A DNA stretch of 64,000 nt from the NCBI RefSeq assembly GCF_008365315.1, contig NZ_CP043506.1, forward strand, positions 2,345,001 to 2,409,000. The letters are read 5' to 3'. The translations under genes and the position numbers were made by a program. Shown here piece by piece: positions 18,915-28,030 of the stretch. The notes beneath the pieces were generated by a model, which saw nothing but the letters and a program-made list of their open reading frames with translations, searched no databases and was not told where the DNA came from. The stretch is from Acetobacter vaccinii. GTDB taxonomy: Bacteria > Pseudomonadota > Alphaproteobacteria > Acetobacterales > Acetobacteraceae. Every line of letters starts with the position of its first letter. Position 1 is the first letter of the stretch.

Positions 18915-20984
18915 ATGGCGACCGCTATTCCCAAAATCAGCCTGAGTTCGTCCCGCGACATCCCGTTCAACCGGCTGGTGCTGTCGCAGTCCAACGTGCG
19001 GCGGGTAAAGTCCGGCCTGTCGATCGAGGAACTGGCCCGCGACATCGAGCGTCGCGGGCTGCTGCAGAGCCTGAATGTCCGTCCCGTGCTTGATGGCGAA
19101 GGGGCCGAGACCGGCACTTACGAAGTCCCTGCCGGCGGACGGCGCTTTCGCGCGCTCGAACTGCTGGTGAAGCAGAAGAAACTGGCGAAGACCGCCCCCG
19201 TGCCCTGCGTCGTGCGCGAGGCCGGATCGGCCATTCTCGCCGAGGAGGATTCCCTGGCCGAGAATGTCCAGCGGCTGGCCCTGCATCCGCTGGACCAGTT
19301 TCGCGCCTTTCGCGACATGCTGGAAAAGGGCATGTCCGAAGATGAAATTGCCGCCGCGTTCTTCGTGACACCTGCTGTTGTCAAACAGCGCCTGCGGCTG
19401 ATGACCGTGTCCGACAAGCTGCTTGAGGTCTACGAGCAGGATGGCATGCGACTGGAACAGTTGATGGCCTTTTCCATCAGCGACGACCACGCGCGGCAGG
19501 AACAGGTCTGGGAGATCGTATTTCAGAACCATAACCGCGAACCCTATGTCATCCGCCGTATGTTGACCGAAAAGACCGTTCGGGCCTCGGACGCACGCGC
19601 CCGTTTCGTGGGGCTGAACGCCTATCTCGCAGCAGGTGGTGCTATCATGCGCGACCTGTTCGAAGCCGATGATGGTGGCTGGCTGCAGGATCCGGCCATT
19701 CTGGACAGGCTGGTCATGGAAAAACTGCATACAGCCGCTGAGGATATCCGCGCTGAGGGCTGGAAATGGGTCGAAACGTCCCTGTCGTTTCCATGGGGGC
19801 ACACACGGCAGTTCGCGGAAATTGATGGCACGGAAGTGCCACTCTCTGATGAAGAAACCGCCCGTCTCGAAGCCCTGCGTGTCGAGCAGGAAACCATAGA
19901 AGCAGAATACGCTCAGGCCGATGAATACCCTGACGAGGTCGATGCACGGCTGGGCGGGATTGAACAGGCGATCCTTGCCCTGGAGGAACGGCCTCTGGCG
20001 TTCGATCCTGCCGACATGGCGCGGGCAGGGGCTTTCGTCAGCCTCGCCAGCGATGGCACATTGCAGGTGGAGAGGGGGTTCGTGTTGCCCGAGGACATGC
20101 CGACCGAGCCCGACGATGCTGATGCCGGCGGTGCCGATAGATACGATCATGCCGCGTATGATGGGCGGGATGAACATATTGCTGGTTATGGCAGCGATGC
20201 CGGCGATACTACCGCTCCCGACGTTGAACCCGAGGAAGAAGACGGGATCAAACCACTGCCTGACCGGCTGCTGACCGAACTGACGGCCTGGCGCACGCTG
20301 GCGCTGCGGGACGCGTTTGCCAGCAATCCGCACATTGCCCTGACCGAATTCCTACACACGCTTGTGCGGGATGTTTACTGGCAGACACCGGGGGCTGACT
20401 GCCTGGAAGCCTATGTCCGGGAAATCCCGCTGCCCGTCCATTCGCCGGATATGCCGGGCAGCCTTCCAGCCCATGGGCTACGGCAGCGCAACGAGGGCTG
20501 GAAGCACGATCTGCCTGAGGACGAGGACGCACTGTGGCGCTGGATCGACGGGCTGGACGACACCAGTCGCATGGCATTGCTGGCGCACTGCCTGTCTTTC
20601 GGGGTTAACGCGCTTTATGAGCGTATGCCTTCGTATGGGGCCGTGTCGCAGCGCAGCGTGACCGAACGCCTCAAACGGGTAGACCGTCTGGCATTGGCCC
20701 TCAGCCTCGACATGGTGGCGGCGGGCTGGCAGCCGACGGTGGAGAACTATCTCGGCCGGGTGACCAAGGCGCGTATCCTGCAGGCGGTGCGGGAAGCGCG
20801 CGGTGACGATGCGGCTGACCGCATTGCCCACCTGAAGAAGCCCGACATGGCACGCGAGGCCGAGCGGCTGCTGGAAGGTTCGGGCTGGCTACCCGAAGCG
20901 TTGCGCACGATAGGGCGGCCAGATGACACATCTGCCGATATGACGGTAGCTGCTGAAGGCATCGAGGCCATCGCCGCCGAATAA
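18915..20984 (+). CDS. ParB/RepB/Spo0J-family protein, plasmid/ICE type
   Basis: 689 residues. The N-terminal ParB nuclease-like domain (residues 10-110) contains VRPV, the GGRRFRALE motif and AENVQR; an HTH region follows (EIAAAFFVTPAVVKQRLRLM). The long acidic linker and C-terminal region (350-689) is typical of the large ParB-like proteins of proteobacterial plasmids and integrative elements rather than of chromosomal ParB. No parA lies beside it. Start at 18915 (MATAIPK) is preferred because GGAG is properly placed. The ATG at 18900 has no site. It heads a block with DUF932, HU, Toprim and DUF2493 genes that is commonly conserved on such replicons. A strong terminator follows. Confidence 0.82.
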   Translation: MATAIPKISLSSSRDIPFNRLVLSQSNVRRVKSGLSIEELARDIERRGLLQSLNVRPVLDGEGAETGTYEVPAGGRRFRALELLVKQKKLAKTAPVPCVVREAGSAILAEEDSLAENVQRLALHPLDQFRAFRDMLEKGMSEDEIAAAFFVTPAVVKQRLRLMTVSDKLLEVYEQDGMRLEQLMAFSISDDHARQEQVWEIVFQNHNREPYVIRRMLTEKTVRASDARARFVGLNAYLAAGGAIMRDLFEADDGGWLQDPAILDRLVMEKLHTAAEDIRAEGWKWVETSLSFPWGHTRQFAEIDGTEVPLSDEETARLEALRVEQETIEAEYAQADEYPDEVDARLGGIEQAILALEERPLAFDPADMARAGAFVSLASDGTLQVERGFVLPEDMPTEPDDADAGGADRYDHAAYDGRDEHIAGYGSDAGDTTAPDVEPEEEDGIKPLPDRLLTELTAWRTLALRDAFASNPHIALTEFLHTLVRDVYWQTPGADCLEAYVREIPLPVHSPDMPGSLPAHGLRQRNEGWKHDLPEDEDALWRWIDGLDDTSRMALLAHCLSFGVNALYERMPSYGAVSQRSVTERLKRVDRLALALSLDMVAAGWQPTVENYLGRVTKARILQAVREARGDDAADRIAHLKKPDMAREAERLLEGSGWLPEALRTIGRPDDTSADMTVAAEGIEAIAAE

Positions 20985-21010
20985 AACGATGGGTTTTGGG
21001 ATTGTGAGAC

Positions 21011-21042
21011 AGCGGCTTCCGATGCCCGGAAGCCGCTTTTTT
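21011..21042 (+). terminator. Intrinsic terminator after the ParB-like gene
   Basis: Stem AGCGGCTTCC / GGAAGCCGCT with a short loop followed by six T residues, 27 bases past the ParB-like stop codon. Confidence 0.88.
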
Positions 21043-21119
21043 ATGTCAGGCACCCCGGAAAGAGGGAGAGGGCGGCTTCGCCTTTGGTGCCGAATAACCG
21101 GCATAGAGGAGAGTTTTCC

Positions 21120-22322
21120 ATGACCACGACCACCATCCTGCCCCCAGCACCCCGTGGCGCCGCGTCCGGTGGCTTCCGGATCGATCTTTCGCGTGGGGAG
21201 CGCAATGCCCGAGTATCGTCCGAATGGTTCTCGCGATCCGATGACGAACGCTATCTGTCGCTGTCCGACCTGCATGCCGCGACTCTGGCGCGGGCAGATC
21301 GGGCCACGGCCCGCACGGTGGAAAGCCGCGCCATTCGCGTGGAAGCGTCCCGCGACAATGCCGAACGCCTGACGCTGACCGTGCCGGGACAGAATGAGCC
21401 GATCGCACCCACACACTGGTCGTTCGGCCAGATGTGCAGCCTAGTCGGCGCGCCGTCGTCCTACCTGCGTAACCTTCCGGCCCCGCTGGCAGCGATCAAC
21501 CTGCAGCACGGCCTGCTGTCGCACCGCGCCGAACTGGTGAAAACACTGGAAACCGAAGACGGGCGCGTCGAGCTGCGCGCCGTAACCGGTCCTGATTATG
21601 GCCGCATCTGGGACCATGAACTGGTGGGTGCCGTGCGGAAGATCGCCGGCGACGGCACAGGCGATACCAACTGGAAGGTGCCCGGTGTGATTGACTGGGC
21701 GACCATGACCCATAATCCGTACGTGGACATCACGAAGGAAACCACGACGCTCTACGCATCTGATCGCGACGTATTCCTGTTCCTTGTGGACGATACGCAT
21801 CCGATCGAGGCGGGACGCCTGCCCAATGGCGATCCTGATCTCTATTTCCGGGGCTTCTACGCCTGGAATTCGGAAGTCGGCAGTAAAAGTCTTGGCATTG
21901 CGTCCTTCTACCTGCGCGGAGTGTGCCAGAACAGGATGCTCTGGGGTGTGGAAAATTTCGAACAGATCACCATCCGGCATAGCAAGTTTGCCGCTTCGCG
22001 TTTCGTGCATCAAGCCACGCCGGCGCTCCGGAGTTTCGCCACGGCCAGTCCGACCTCGTTCATCTCGGGCATTCAGGCCTCACGTCGCGCTCTGGTGGCG
22101 AAGAACGATGATGATCGTGAAACGTTCTTACGTCGTCGCGGGTTCTCGAAACCGGAAACCACGAAGATCATCGAAACGGTGCTGCACGAGGAAGGGCGCA
22201 AGCCCGAGAGCGTGTTCGATTTCGTGCAGGGCATTACCGCACTGGCACGGACGAAGACCAATCAGGACACACGCCTCGATCTGGAGGGAAGGGCGCGCAA
22301 GCTGATGGAGAAGGTCGGATGA
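21120..22322 (+). CDS. DUF932 family protein
   Basis: 400 residues, the family found on plasmids, phages and ICEs (phage/plasmid-like protein TIGR03299-like), function unknown. Recognisable blocks: HWSFGQMCSLVGAPSSYLRNLP, the central VTGPDYGRIWDHELV, LFLVDDTHPIE, FYAWNSEVGSKSLGIASFYLRGVCQNRMLWG, and a helical C-terminus. Start ATG at 21120 follows GAGGAGAG. A GTG 36 bases upstream is not supported. It is the second gene of the plasmid-like block, separated from the ParB-like gene by a terminator, so it probably has its own promoter in 21043-21119. Confidence 0.82.
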   Translation: MTTTTILPPAPRGAASGGFRIDLSRGERNARVSSEWFSRSDDERYLSLSDLHAATLARADRATARTVESRAIRVEASRDNAERLTLTVPGQNEPIAPTHWSFGQMCSLVGAPSSYLRNLPAPLAAINLQHGLLSHRAELVKTLETEDGRVELRAVTGPDYGRIWDHELVGAVRKIAGDGTGDTNWKVPGVIDWATMTHNPYVDITKETTTLYASDRDVFLFLVDDTHPIEAGRLPNGDPDLYFRGFYAWNSEVGSKSLGIASFYLRGVCQNRMLWGVENFEQITIRHSKFAASRFVHQATPALRSFATASPTSFISGIQASRRALVAKNDDDRETFLRRRGFSKPETTKIIETVLHEEGRKPESVFDFVQGITALARTKTNQDTRLDLEGRARKLMEKVG

Positions 22323-22359
22323 AGCCGGTCATCATCAGAAACTGGCGTGATGGGGAAGG

Positions 22360-22384
22360 GGCGGCGGACGAGGTCCGCCGCCTT
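22360..22384 (+). terminator. Hairpin after the DUF932 gene
   Basis: Ten-base perfect stem GGCGGCGGAC / GTCCGCCGCC, loop GAG, then TTT. It lies between the convergent DUF932 and HU genes and may end transcripts from both sides. Confidence 0.75.
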
Positions 22385-22399
22385 TCACCTGTCAGCAGG

Positions 22400-22675
22400 T
22401 CAGTCGTTCAGGCTGTCCTTGAGCGCCTTGGCAGGCGTGAAGGCCAGCTTGCGCGAGGCCGCAATCTGGATGGTCGCGCCCGTGGCCGGGTTGCGGCCTT
22501 CGCGGGCGGCGACTTCTTTCACCTTGAACTTGCCGAAGTTCGGCAGGGTGATGTCGTCACCCGCTTTGGCAGCGGCGGTCATGGTGTCGATCAGGGCGTC
22601 CAGCACCTTGCGGGTATCGGTCTTGCTCGTGTCAGTGGTGGTGGCGATATGATCGACCAGATCGGCAATCTTCAT
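22400..22675 (-). CDS. HU-family DNA-binding protein
   Basis: 91 residues, normal HU length, nucleoid protein that bends DNA. Motifs: the N-terminal helices, ITLPNFGKFKV, and the DNA-arm sequence AAREGRNPATGATIQIAA with the conserved RNPxTG. It is convergent to DUF932 and divergent from the Toprim gene. An element-borne HU copy is common in this type of plasmid/ICE block, where it can assist replication or integrase-mediated recombination. Confidence 0.93.
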   Translation of the reverse strand: MKIADLVDHIATTTDTSKTDTRKVLDALIDTMTAAAKAGDDITLPNFGKFKVKEVAAREGRNPATGATIQIAASRKLAFTPAKALKDSLND

Positions 22676-22767
22676 GGAACTATCCTTCGTTATCTGTCGG
22701 GCCGGAACCCGCTGCTCCTGCCGTTACGGGGGAATTATGGCGTCTTCAAGCCTGCAGGGAGGGTGCG

Positions 22768-23847
22768 ATGACAGACATGCCGCCATGGGATGCCGCCGAT
22801 CTGGCCCGCAGGCTGGCGGAGAACGCAGAAGCGGTGTGCCGTCATTACCTCTCGGCCGGGCGACGGCATGGCAATTACTGGCTGGTCGGCGATGTCCACA
22901 ACACGCCGGGACGGTCGCTCTATGTCCGTCTGCATGGGGGACCGGATGGACGTGGCCGTGCGGGAAAATGGACGGATGGCGCAACAGGGCAGCATGGCGA
23001 TCTGCTCGACATCATCCGCGAAAGCCTCGGGCTGCTGGATTTTGGTGATGTCGCCGACGAGGCCCGGCGCTTTCTCTGCCTGCCGCAACCACAGCCACGA
23101 CCAGCCTCTGATCGCGGTCGTTCCGATGCGTTCGGGCATGACGCTTCCCCGCAGGCATCAGGAACCGCTGATGCGGCACGAAGGCTCTGGGCCATGTCCC
23201 GCCCAATTGCCGGGACGCAGGCGGAAACCTGGCTGCGCCATCGTGACCTCACCCGCCTGACGGACCTGTCCTCGCTGCGTTTCCATCCTGACTGCTACTA
23301 CCGCGCCGATACTGACAGTCCGACCGAGACCTGGCCTGCCATGATCGCCGCTGTGACCGACCTTCAAGGCCGCGTGACCGGCGTGCATCGCACCTGGCTG
23401 GCGCGCGACGGACGCGGCAAGGCCCCTGTCGAAATCCCCCGCCGGGCGATGGGCGACCTGCTCGGCCATGCCGTGCGCTTTGGCACGGTGTCTGACGTTC
23501 TGGCGGCAGGCGAGGGGATCGAGACGGTGCTGTCGCTCCACGAAATCATGCCCGATCTGGCACTGGCCGCGTGCCTGTCCTCGGCGCATCTCGCCGCCAT
23601 GGCGTTTCCGCCTGCCCTGCGCCGCCTTTATGTGCTGCGCGATGACGACCCGGCCGGCGACCATGCGGTGACGACCCTGCTCGCCCGGACGCAGGAGGCC
23701 GGGATCGAGTGCCTTTTGCTGTCACCGCGTCTGGCGGATTTCAACGATGATCTGCGCTATCTCGGGTGCGGGGCGATGCGGGCGATCCTGCATCCCCAGC
23801 TTGCCCCGCAGGACGTGGCGCAGTTCCTGCATCCGTTCACGCACTGA
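22768..23847 (+). CDS. Toprim-domain primase-like protein
   Basis: 359 residues. The N-terminal region (1-100) resembles the DUF7146/zinc-ribbon-like part of plasmid primases. The C-terminal Toprim domain shows AAGEGIETVLSLHE (catalytic Glu) and LYVLRDDDPAGDHA (the DxD). Central VTGVHRTWL is also typical. It is likely a replication or conjugative-transfer primase of the plasmid-like block. It starts with ATG after AGGGAGGG. No helicase domain is present. The divergent HU gene shares the 92-base intergenic region. Confidence 0.82.
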   Translation: MTDMPPWDAADLARRLAENAEAVCRHYLSAGRRHGNYWLVGDVHNTPGRSLYVRLHGGPDGRGRAGKWTDGATGQHGDLLDIIRESLGLLDFGDVADEARRFLCLPQPQPRPASDRGRSDAFGHDASPQASGTADAARRLWAMSRPIAGTQAETWLRHRDLTRLTDLSSLRFHPDCYYRADTDSPTETWPAMIAAVTDLQGRVTGVHRTWLARDGRGKAPVEIPRRAMGDLLGHAVRFGTVSDVLAAGEGIETVLSLHEIMPDLALAACLSSAHLAAMAFPPALRRLYVLRDDDPAGDHAVTTLLARTQEAGIECLLLSPRLADFNDDLRYLGCGAMRAILHPQLAPQDVAQFLHPFTH

Positions 23848-23980
23848 GGCGGGCCGGGAAGGGGGTGTGCGGGTTAACTTCTTTCCGGTGTGGTGCGGGG
23901 CTGTCCCGTTTCCGGATAGGGCGCGCCCGCGGCCTTTTCTGGAGGGGAGCGGGCGTCAGTCAGGCCGGGCCTGCAATGGC

Positions 23981-24043
23981 GGAGACGGCTATTTTCCGCC
24001 GCGCGTGCCGCGCTTTGCATCGCGAAGCAAAATAGCCGTCTCC
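23981..24043. repeat. Large stem-loop between Toprim and DUF2493 genes
   Basis: Perfect 15-bp outer stem GGAGACGGCTATTTT / AAAATAGCCGTCTCC enclosing 33 bases that themselves fold (GCTTTGC / GCGAAGC type inner stem, and GCGCG runs). It sits in a 314-base gap, after the Toprim gene and 119 bases before the DUF2493 start. It is followed at about 24067-24095 by another GC-rich inverted repeat. There is no T-run, so it is not a plain terminator. Candidate roles are a structured 5' leader, small RNA, replication or transfer site, or a mobile repeat. Confidence 0.7.
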
Positions 24044-24161
24044 CTGCCATCCTCCACTGCGTTCCGGCCGCGCGTTGCGCGGTTCCGGCCCGGCCTTCGT
24101 CTGCCGCTTTCCGCCCCCGGAAAGGCCGCGAGAGGCGCGGCCAGAACCGGAGGACAGACCT

Positions 24162-25097
24162 ATGACCCGCACACAGGACGATTTCGAACCCGCACACGCC
24201 ACCTCTTCCACCGCCCACGTGCTGGCCGAGCTTCAGCTTTACGGCCACCGTCCCTTCGAGGATGAGCCGGACCCGAGGCCCTTGCCCGACGCCAGCCAGA
24301 TCGAGGGCGCGGTGGCTGACATCTTCGACGCCCTGTCAGCCACTCTGACCGACACAAGGCTGGAACCCGATCTCGAACCGCTGCTCTGGTCTACCGTCAA
24401 TGTCTTTCACCGCATGGTCGGGCAGGTGGAGCGCGATCTCGACCGTAACGAGGCGGCGCAGAAACGCAGCCAGCAGGAACAGGATGGCAGCGAGATCCGC
24501 TCGGTGGAACTGGAACGCCTCATCGCCGAGGGACTGACCCTGCTGGAGCGACGCAACGCCTACGAGATCTTCCGTGACCTCGCCTGCGACCAGTTCGAAC
24601 GCCTGACGATGTCGCCCTGGCGGCCCCGCTCCGGCTCGCTGGTCAGCCGCAGCACCCTGACGGCGTCCATGATTGACAGTCGTGATTTCCTCAACGCCCG
24701 CCGCAAGGCCGAAACAGAACTGCTCGTGCCTCCCGGACCAAAGGTCGCGGTGACCGGTGGTCTCGATTACGAGGACCATCACCTGATCTGGAACCGGCTG
24801 GACAAGGTGCGCGAGAAGCATCCCGACATGGTGCTGCTGCATGGTGGTTCACCGAAGGGCGCGGAATTCATCGCCTCCCGCTGGGCCGATCATCGGCAGG
24901 TCGCGCAGATCGCTTTTAAGCCGGACTGGAACCGGCACGGCAAGGCCGCCCCGTTCCGGCGCAACGACGCCCTGCTGAAAGTCCTGCCCGTAGGCGTCAT
25001 GGTGTTTCCGGGATCGGGCATTCAGGACAATCTGGCTGACAAGGCCAAACAGATGGGCATCCCGGTCTGGCGGTTCCGCAAGGACAGTGGCGCGTAA
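24162..25097 (+). CDS. DUF2493 (YspA-like, SLOG-fold) protein
   Basis: 311 residues. The C-terminal third holds the DUF2493 Rossmann-like fold: VAVTGGLDYEDHHLIWNRLD, MVLLHGGSPKGAEFIASRWA, and FPGSGIQDNLADKAKQMGIP. This predicts nucleotide or ADP-ribose-type ligand binding. The N-terminal 190 residues are helical and are the extended form seen on proteobacterial plasmids. Start ATG at 24162 follows GGAGGA. It is the last intact gene of the plasmid-like block; the IS3 copy begins 265 bases later. Function is unknown. It is conserved with the Toprim and DUF932 genes on related elements. Confidence 0.82.
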   Translation: MTRTQDDFEPAHATSSTAHVLAELQLYGHRPFEDEPDPRPLPDASQIEGAVADIFDALSATLTDTRLEPDLEPLLWSTVNVFHRMVGQVERDLDRNEAAQKRSQQEQDGSEIRSVELERLIAEGLTLLERRNAYEIFRDLACDQFERLTMSPWRPRSGSLVSRSTLTASMIDSRDFLNARRKAETELLVPPGPKVAVTGGLDYEDHHLIWNRLDKVREKHPDMVLLHGGSPKGAEFIASRWADHRQVAQIAFKPDWNRHGKAAPFRRNDALLKVLPVGVMVFPGSGIQDNLADKAKQMGIPVWRFRKDSGA

Positions 25098-25362
25098 GCG
25101 CCATTGTCTTTTTCGATGCATCCCGAAAACGATGAGTACCACAAACGATTTTTCGCGTAGCGCCGATCGCTCAGAACTGTCCGTCGGGCTCTCTGTTGCC
25201 CGCGCTACCGGTTGAAGCAAACGGGATGGACCGCGCCCCGGAAGGCCCCACCCGGAGAGATCGGATGCGGGGCGTGACCTCTTTCCCCGTTCCGGCTGCG
25301 GGGACGATGGATGAGGGAGGCGATGGTCCCCTTCCTCGTCGGTGAACAGGTCGAAACAGCAG
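25098..25362. other. Interrupted end of the plasmid-like block
   Basis: Not convincingly coding. A short open frame begins near 25308 (MREAMVPFLVGEQVETAV) and runs straight into the IS end, so it may be the start of a gene cut by the insertion. Family not recognised. Confidence 0.3.
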
Positions 25363-25403
25363 TGAACTGCCCCGGGTTTACCGGAGAGCGATTTGTTCAG
25401 TAA

Positions 25404-26309
25404 TCAGGCAGCGATATCAAGCCCGCTCTGATCTTCATAGAAGGCGCGTTCGGCTTCGGCGGGCGGCCTGTAGCCGATTGGTGCTAATAGGCGTCGATTA
25501 TTATACCAGTCCACCCATCTGAGGGTTTCCCATTCGACCTGCGCCATGGATTTCCATGGCCCCAGATGATGGATGACCTCGGCCTTGTATAAACCGTTGA
25601 TGGTCTCTGCCAGCGCATTGTCGTAGCTGTCACCGACCGTGCCGACTGAGGCGTCTATGTCAGCCAGCGCCAAGCGTTCGGTATATCGGATCTACAGATA
25701 TTGTGAGCCACGGTCCGAATGATGGATCAGCACCTTATTTCCCGCAGGCTTTCGTTGCCAGATGGCCTGTTCAAGGGCGTCGAGCACGAACTGGGTGGTC
25801 ATGGAAGTCGAGACTTTCCAACCCACGATCCTGCGGGCGAACACATCGATGACGAAAGCCACATAGACCATGCCATTCCAGGTCTGGACATAGGTGAAGT
25901 CCGAAACCCAGAGCTGGTTGGGGGCCTCGGCCCGGAACTGCCGGTTAACCCTGTCATTGGGACAGGGGCGCGCCGTATCCGGACGGGTCGTGATGACCTT
26001 CCGGCCCCGGATGACACCCTTCAGACCCATCTTGCGCATCAGGCGCTCAACAGTGCAACGCGCCACCTGTCGCCCTTCACGGTGCAGGCTATGCCACACC
26101 TTGCGCGCACCATAAACAGCACGGTTGTCCTGCCAGATCCGGCGGATATGTTCCATCAGTTCCCTATCGCGCCGGGCACGCGGGCTGGCCGTGGCCGGAT
26201 CTCTTGCTATGGCCGCCTGCTGGTAAAACGTGGACGGGGCAATCGGCAGAACGCGACAGATTGGCTCGACCCCGTAATCGGCACGGCAGGTTTCAATAAA
26301 CGCGATCAT
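25404..26309 (-). pseudogene. IS3 transposase orfB, nonsense mutation
   Basis: DDE integrase-core transposase subunit, 301 codons in the intact copy at 34171-35076. Here the TCG serine codon after HHSDRGSQYL is TAG (complement at about 25692-25694), which splits the frame. The remaining sequence, including WVSDFTYV, the second catalytic Asp in HHSDRG and the DDE glutamate region NALAETING, is otherwise unchanged, so the lesion is recent. The intact copy elsewhere in the window could act in trans. Confidence 0.88.
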
Positions 26310-26647
26310 TTGCGAAACGGGCGGTCGAGCTCCGCCTGAGCAAAATAGGCCGAGGCCTTCTTGAGGATCTCATTGGCCTGACGCAGTTCACGGACCTCAC
26401 GCTCCAACGCCTTGATCCGTGCCGTCTCGGCCGTGGTTGGCCCCGGCTGCGCACCCGCGTCCCGCCGGGCCTGCTTCCACCAGTCATGCAGGCTGTCGCC
26501 CGAACAGCCAAGCTTGCCACCAATCTCGCGACAGGCCGCTGATAGGCTCGGGTAATCCGAGCGATGCTCGTCCAGAAGGCGCACCGCGCGCTCACGGAAC
26601 TCAGGCGAATAACGTGATGTCTTCTTCTTCTCTACCATAGGGCTCAT
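26306..26647 (-). CDS. IS3-family transposase orfA
   Basis: 113 residues: HTH domain ([15 protein letters not shown]) and a C-terminal leucine-zipper-like coiled coil ([19 protein letters not shown]) used for multimerisation. Its stop overlaps orfB start (ATGA). In IS3 elements OrfA and an OrfAB fusion made by frameshifting cooperate. Intact here, although orfB is broken. Confidence 0.9.
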   Translation of the reverse strand: MSPMVEKKKTSRYSPEFRERAVRLLDEHRSDYPSLSAACREIGGKLGCSGDSLHDWWKQARRDAGAQPGPTTAETARIKALEREVRELRQANEILKKASAYFAQAELDRPFRK

Positions 26648-26689
26648 CCTCCGAGAATTTTACTCTCCGGTAAACCCGGGGCAGTTCAG

Positions 26690-26836
26690 CCGCTGGGCAT
26701 TGCGCTGATTGGTGGCCTGCTCGTCAGCCAGGCCCAGACCATGTTCACCACGCCCGCGCTTTATCTGTTGGTAGAAAAGGCGGCGGCTTTCCTCTCCTTC
26801 ATCCGAACAAAGCGCCTGGCGCGAAAATATCCATAG
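26690..26836 (+). pseudogene. RND efflux permease, C-terminal remnant
   Basis: A 48-codon open stretch abutting the IS right end reads [18 protein letters not shown] followed by [13 protein letters not shown] and a natural stop. This is the last transmembrane helix of AcrB/MdtB-type inner-membrane pumps. The rest of the gene (about 1000 codons) is missing, evidently removed with the IS insertion. It indicates that island A once carried an efflux operon. Confidence 0.8.
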
Positions 26837-26840
26837 CGGC

Positions 26841-28019
26841 TTAATCGACTGAGGTTGGTGACGTGACACGGCTTGTCGCGAGAGCTGCAGAGATTTTGAG
26901 GTCGATCCCTTTGACCGCACGCTGGATAGGCTCCCTCTTGAGGTGGGCGTAACGTGCGGTCGATTTAAGATCGCGATGGCCCAGAAGTTTTCCGATCATG
27001 ATTAGATCCTCGCCGAGTTCAAGCGCGTCGGATGCAAAGGAATGACGAAGATCGTGAATGCGGACGTCCTCCAGCCCGGCTTCCTTGCGGATGCGTCGCC
27101 AGGGCTTCTCCAGATCGGTTAGATGGCCACCGTCCTTCCGGCCAGTAATGACATACGGATTGCCCGCGATCATGGGGATGCTCTTCAGCAGGCCCACCGC
27201 ACTCTCGCCCAGCTGAACGGTGCGAGCGCCATTTTTGCTGTCGGGTAGCCTGATTACTCCTTCGTCCAGAAAGACATATTCCCATTTCAGGCGCTGGATC
27301 TCTCGAAGACGGCAACCAGTTAAAAGCAGGAGTTGAAAGGCATTGACGGCTTCCGGAATCGTGGAACGGGCATCGTCGAGTGCTTTGCCGAGGCGCTGAT
27401 GTTCCTCTGCTGCGAGGTAGCGCTCGCGCTTCTGCTCCTTATAGCGTTTCACGCCCCTGCATGGATTGACGTTGTCTGTCCGCACACCCCAGAGGATTGC
27501 CAGAGAGAACATTTTCGACAGCACCCCCAGAGTCCGGTTGGCCTGATACGGGATATGCCGATAGGTGTGGTGGAATGTGACGACATCAGAATGCGTGACA
27601 GCGGCCATCTTCCGGCTGCCAATTTTTTTCGTAATGAACAGGTCAATCGCGCGTTGATATTCGGCTTGTGTGGTTGATTTCAGATGCGTCTTCACATGCC
27701 GTTCAACGAAAATCTTGCAGAACTGGCTGACGGTGGGGGAGGTCCGCTCTTCGCCACGTTCGCTGTTTGGATCGTTGCCGTCTTTCACACGGGCGAGGAT
27801 TTTGATCGCTTCATCGCGGGCTTTGTCTGCCGTCCAGGGACCGTGATGGCCGATCGTATAACGTCGGAACCGCCCATTGGCTCGGTAATGAACCACGTAG
27901 CTCATCCGGCCCGAAGGCCAGACCCGCAAGGCGAAGCCGGCGACCTGATCGTCCCAGACGATGTAGTCCTTTTCGGCAGGCTGGAGGGTGGCGATTATGC
28001 GCTTTGATATCCGGGGCAT
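26841..28019 (-). CDS. int: Tyrosine-type integrase of island A
   Basis: 392 residues from the ATG at 28019, set by GGAGGA six bases upstream. An N-terminal arm-binding domain (DUF4102-like: DYIVWDDQVAGFALRVWPSGRMS) and SAM-like core-binding domain precede the catalytic domain with Arg of TGCRLREIQ, HDLRHSFA, LGHRDLKSTARYAH (second His/Arg box and Tyr). P4-like integrases of this form target tRNA 3' ends. It lies 174 bases inside the right att repeat and reads inward. The arm-type repeat 28031-28057 is directly upstream. It appears intact, so excision remains conceivable. Confidence 0.93.
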   Translation of the reverse strand: MPRISKRIIATLQPAEKDYIVWDDQVAGFALRVWPSGRMSYVVHYRANGRFRRYTIGHHGPWTADKARDEAIKILARVKDGNDPNSERGEERTSPTVSQFCKIFVERHVKTHLKSTTQAEYQRAIDLFITKKIGSRKMAAVTHSDVVTFHHTYRHIPYQANRTLGVLSKMFSLAILWGVRTDNVNPCRGVKRYKEQKRERYLAAEEHQRLGKALDDARSTIPEAVNAFQLLLLTGCRLREIQRLKWEYVFLDEGVIRLPDSKNGARTVQLGESAVGLLKSIPMIAGNPYVITGRKDGGHLTDLEKPWRRIRKEAGLEDVRIHDLRHSFASDALELGEDLIMIGKLLGHRDLKSTARYAHLKREPIQRAVKGIDLKISAALATSRVTSPTSVD

Positions 28020-28030
28020 GGCTTCCTCCA

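Larger units (their letters stand above)
25363..26688 (-). mobile_element. IS3-family element, copy 1 (inactive)
   Basis: 1326 bases with perfect 26-base terminal inverted repeats beginning TGAACTGCCCCGGGTTTACC. It is the same length as the copy at 33792-35117 and near-identical to it, in inverted orientation. orfB carries a nonsense mutation, so this copy cannot make its own full transposase. No target-site duplication is visible (flanks GCAG and GCCG). The flanking genes are broken on both sides, which fits IS-mediated deletion or rearrangement. Confidence 0.9.

Noticed and set aside
18828..20333. Long minus-strand open frame (501 codons) opposite the ParB-like gene
   Set aside because: Shadow of a GC-rich gene; no domain, and the ParB reading has clear motifs.
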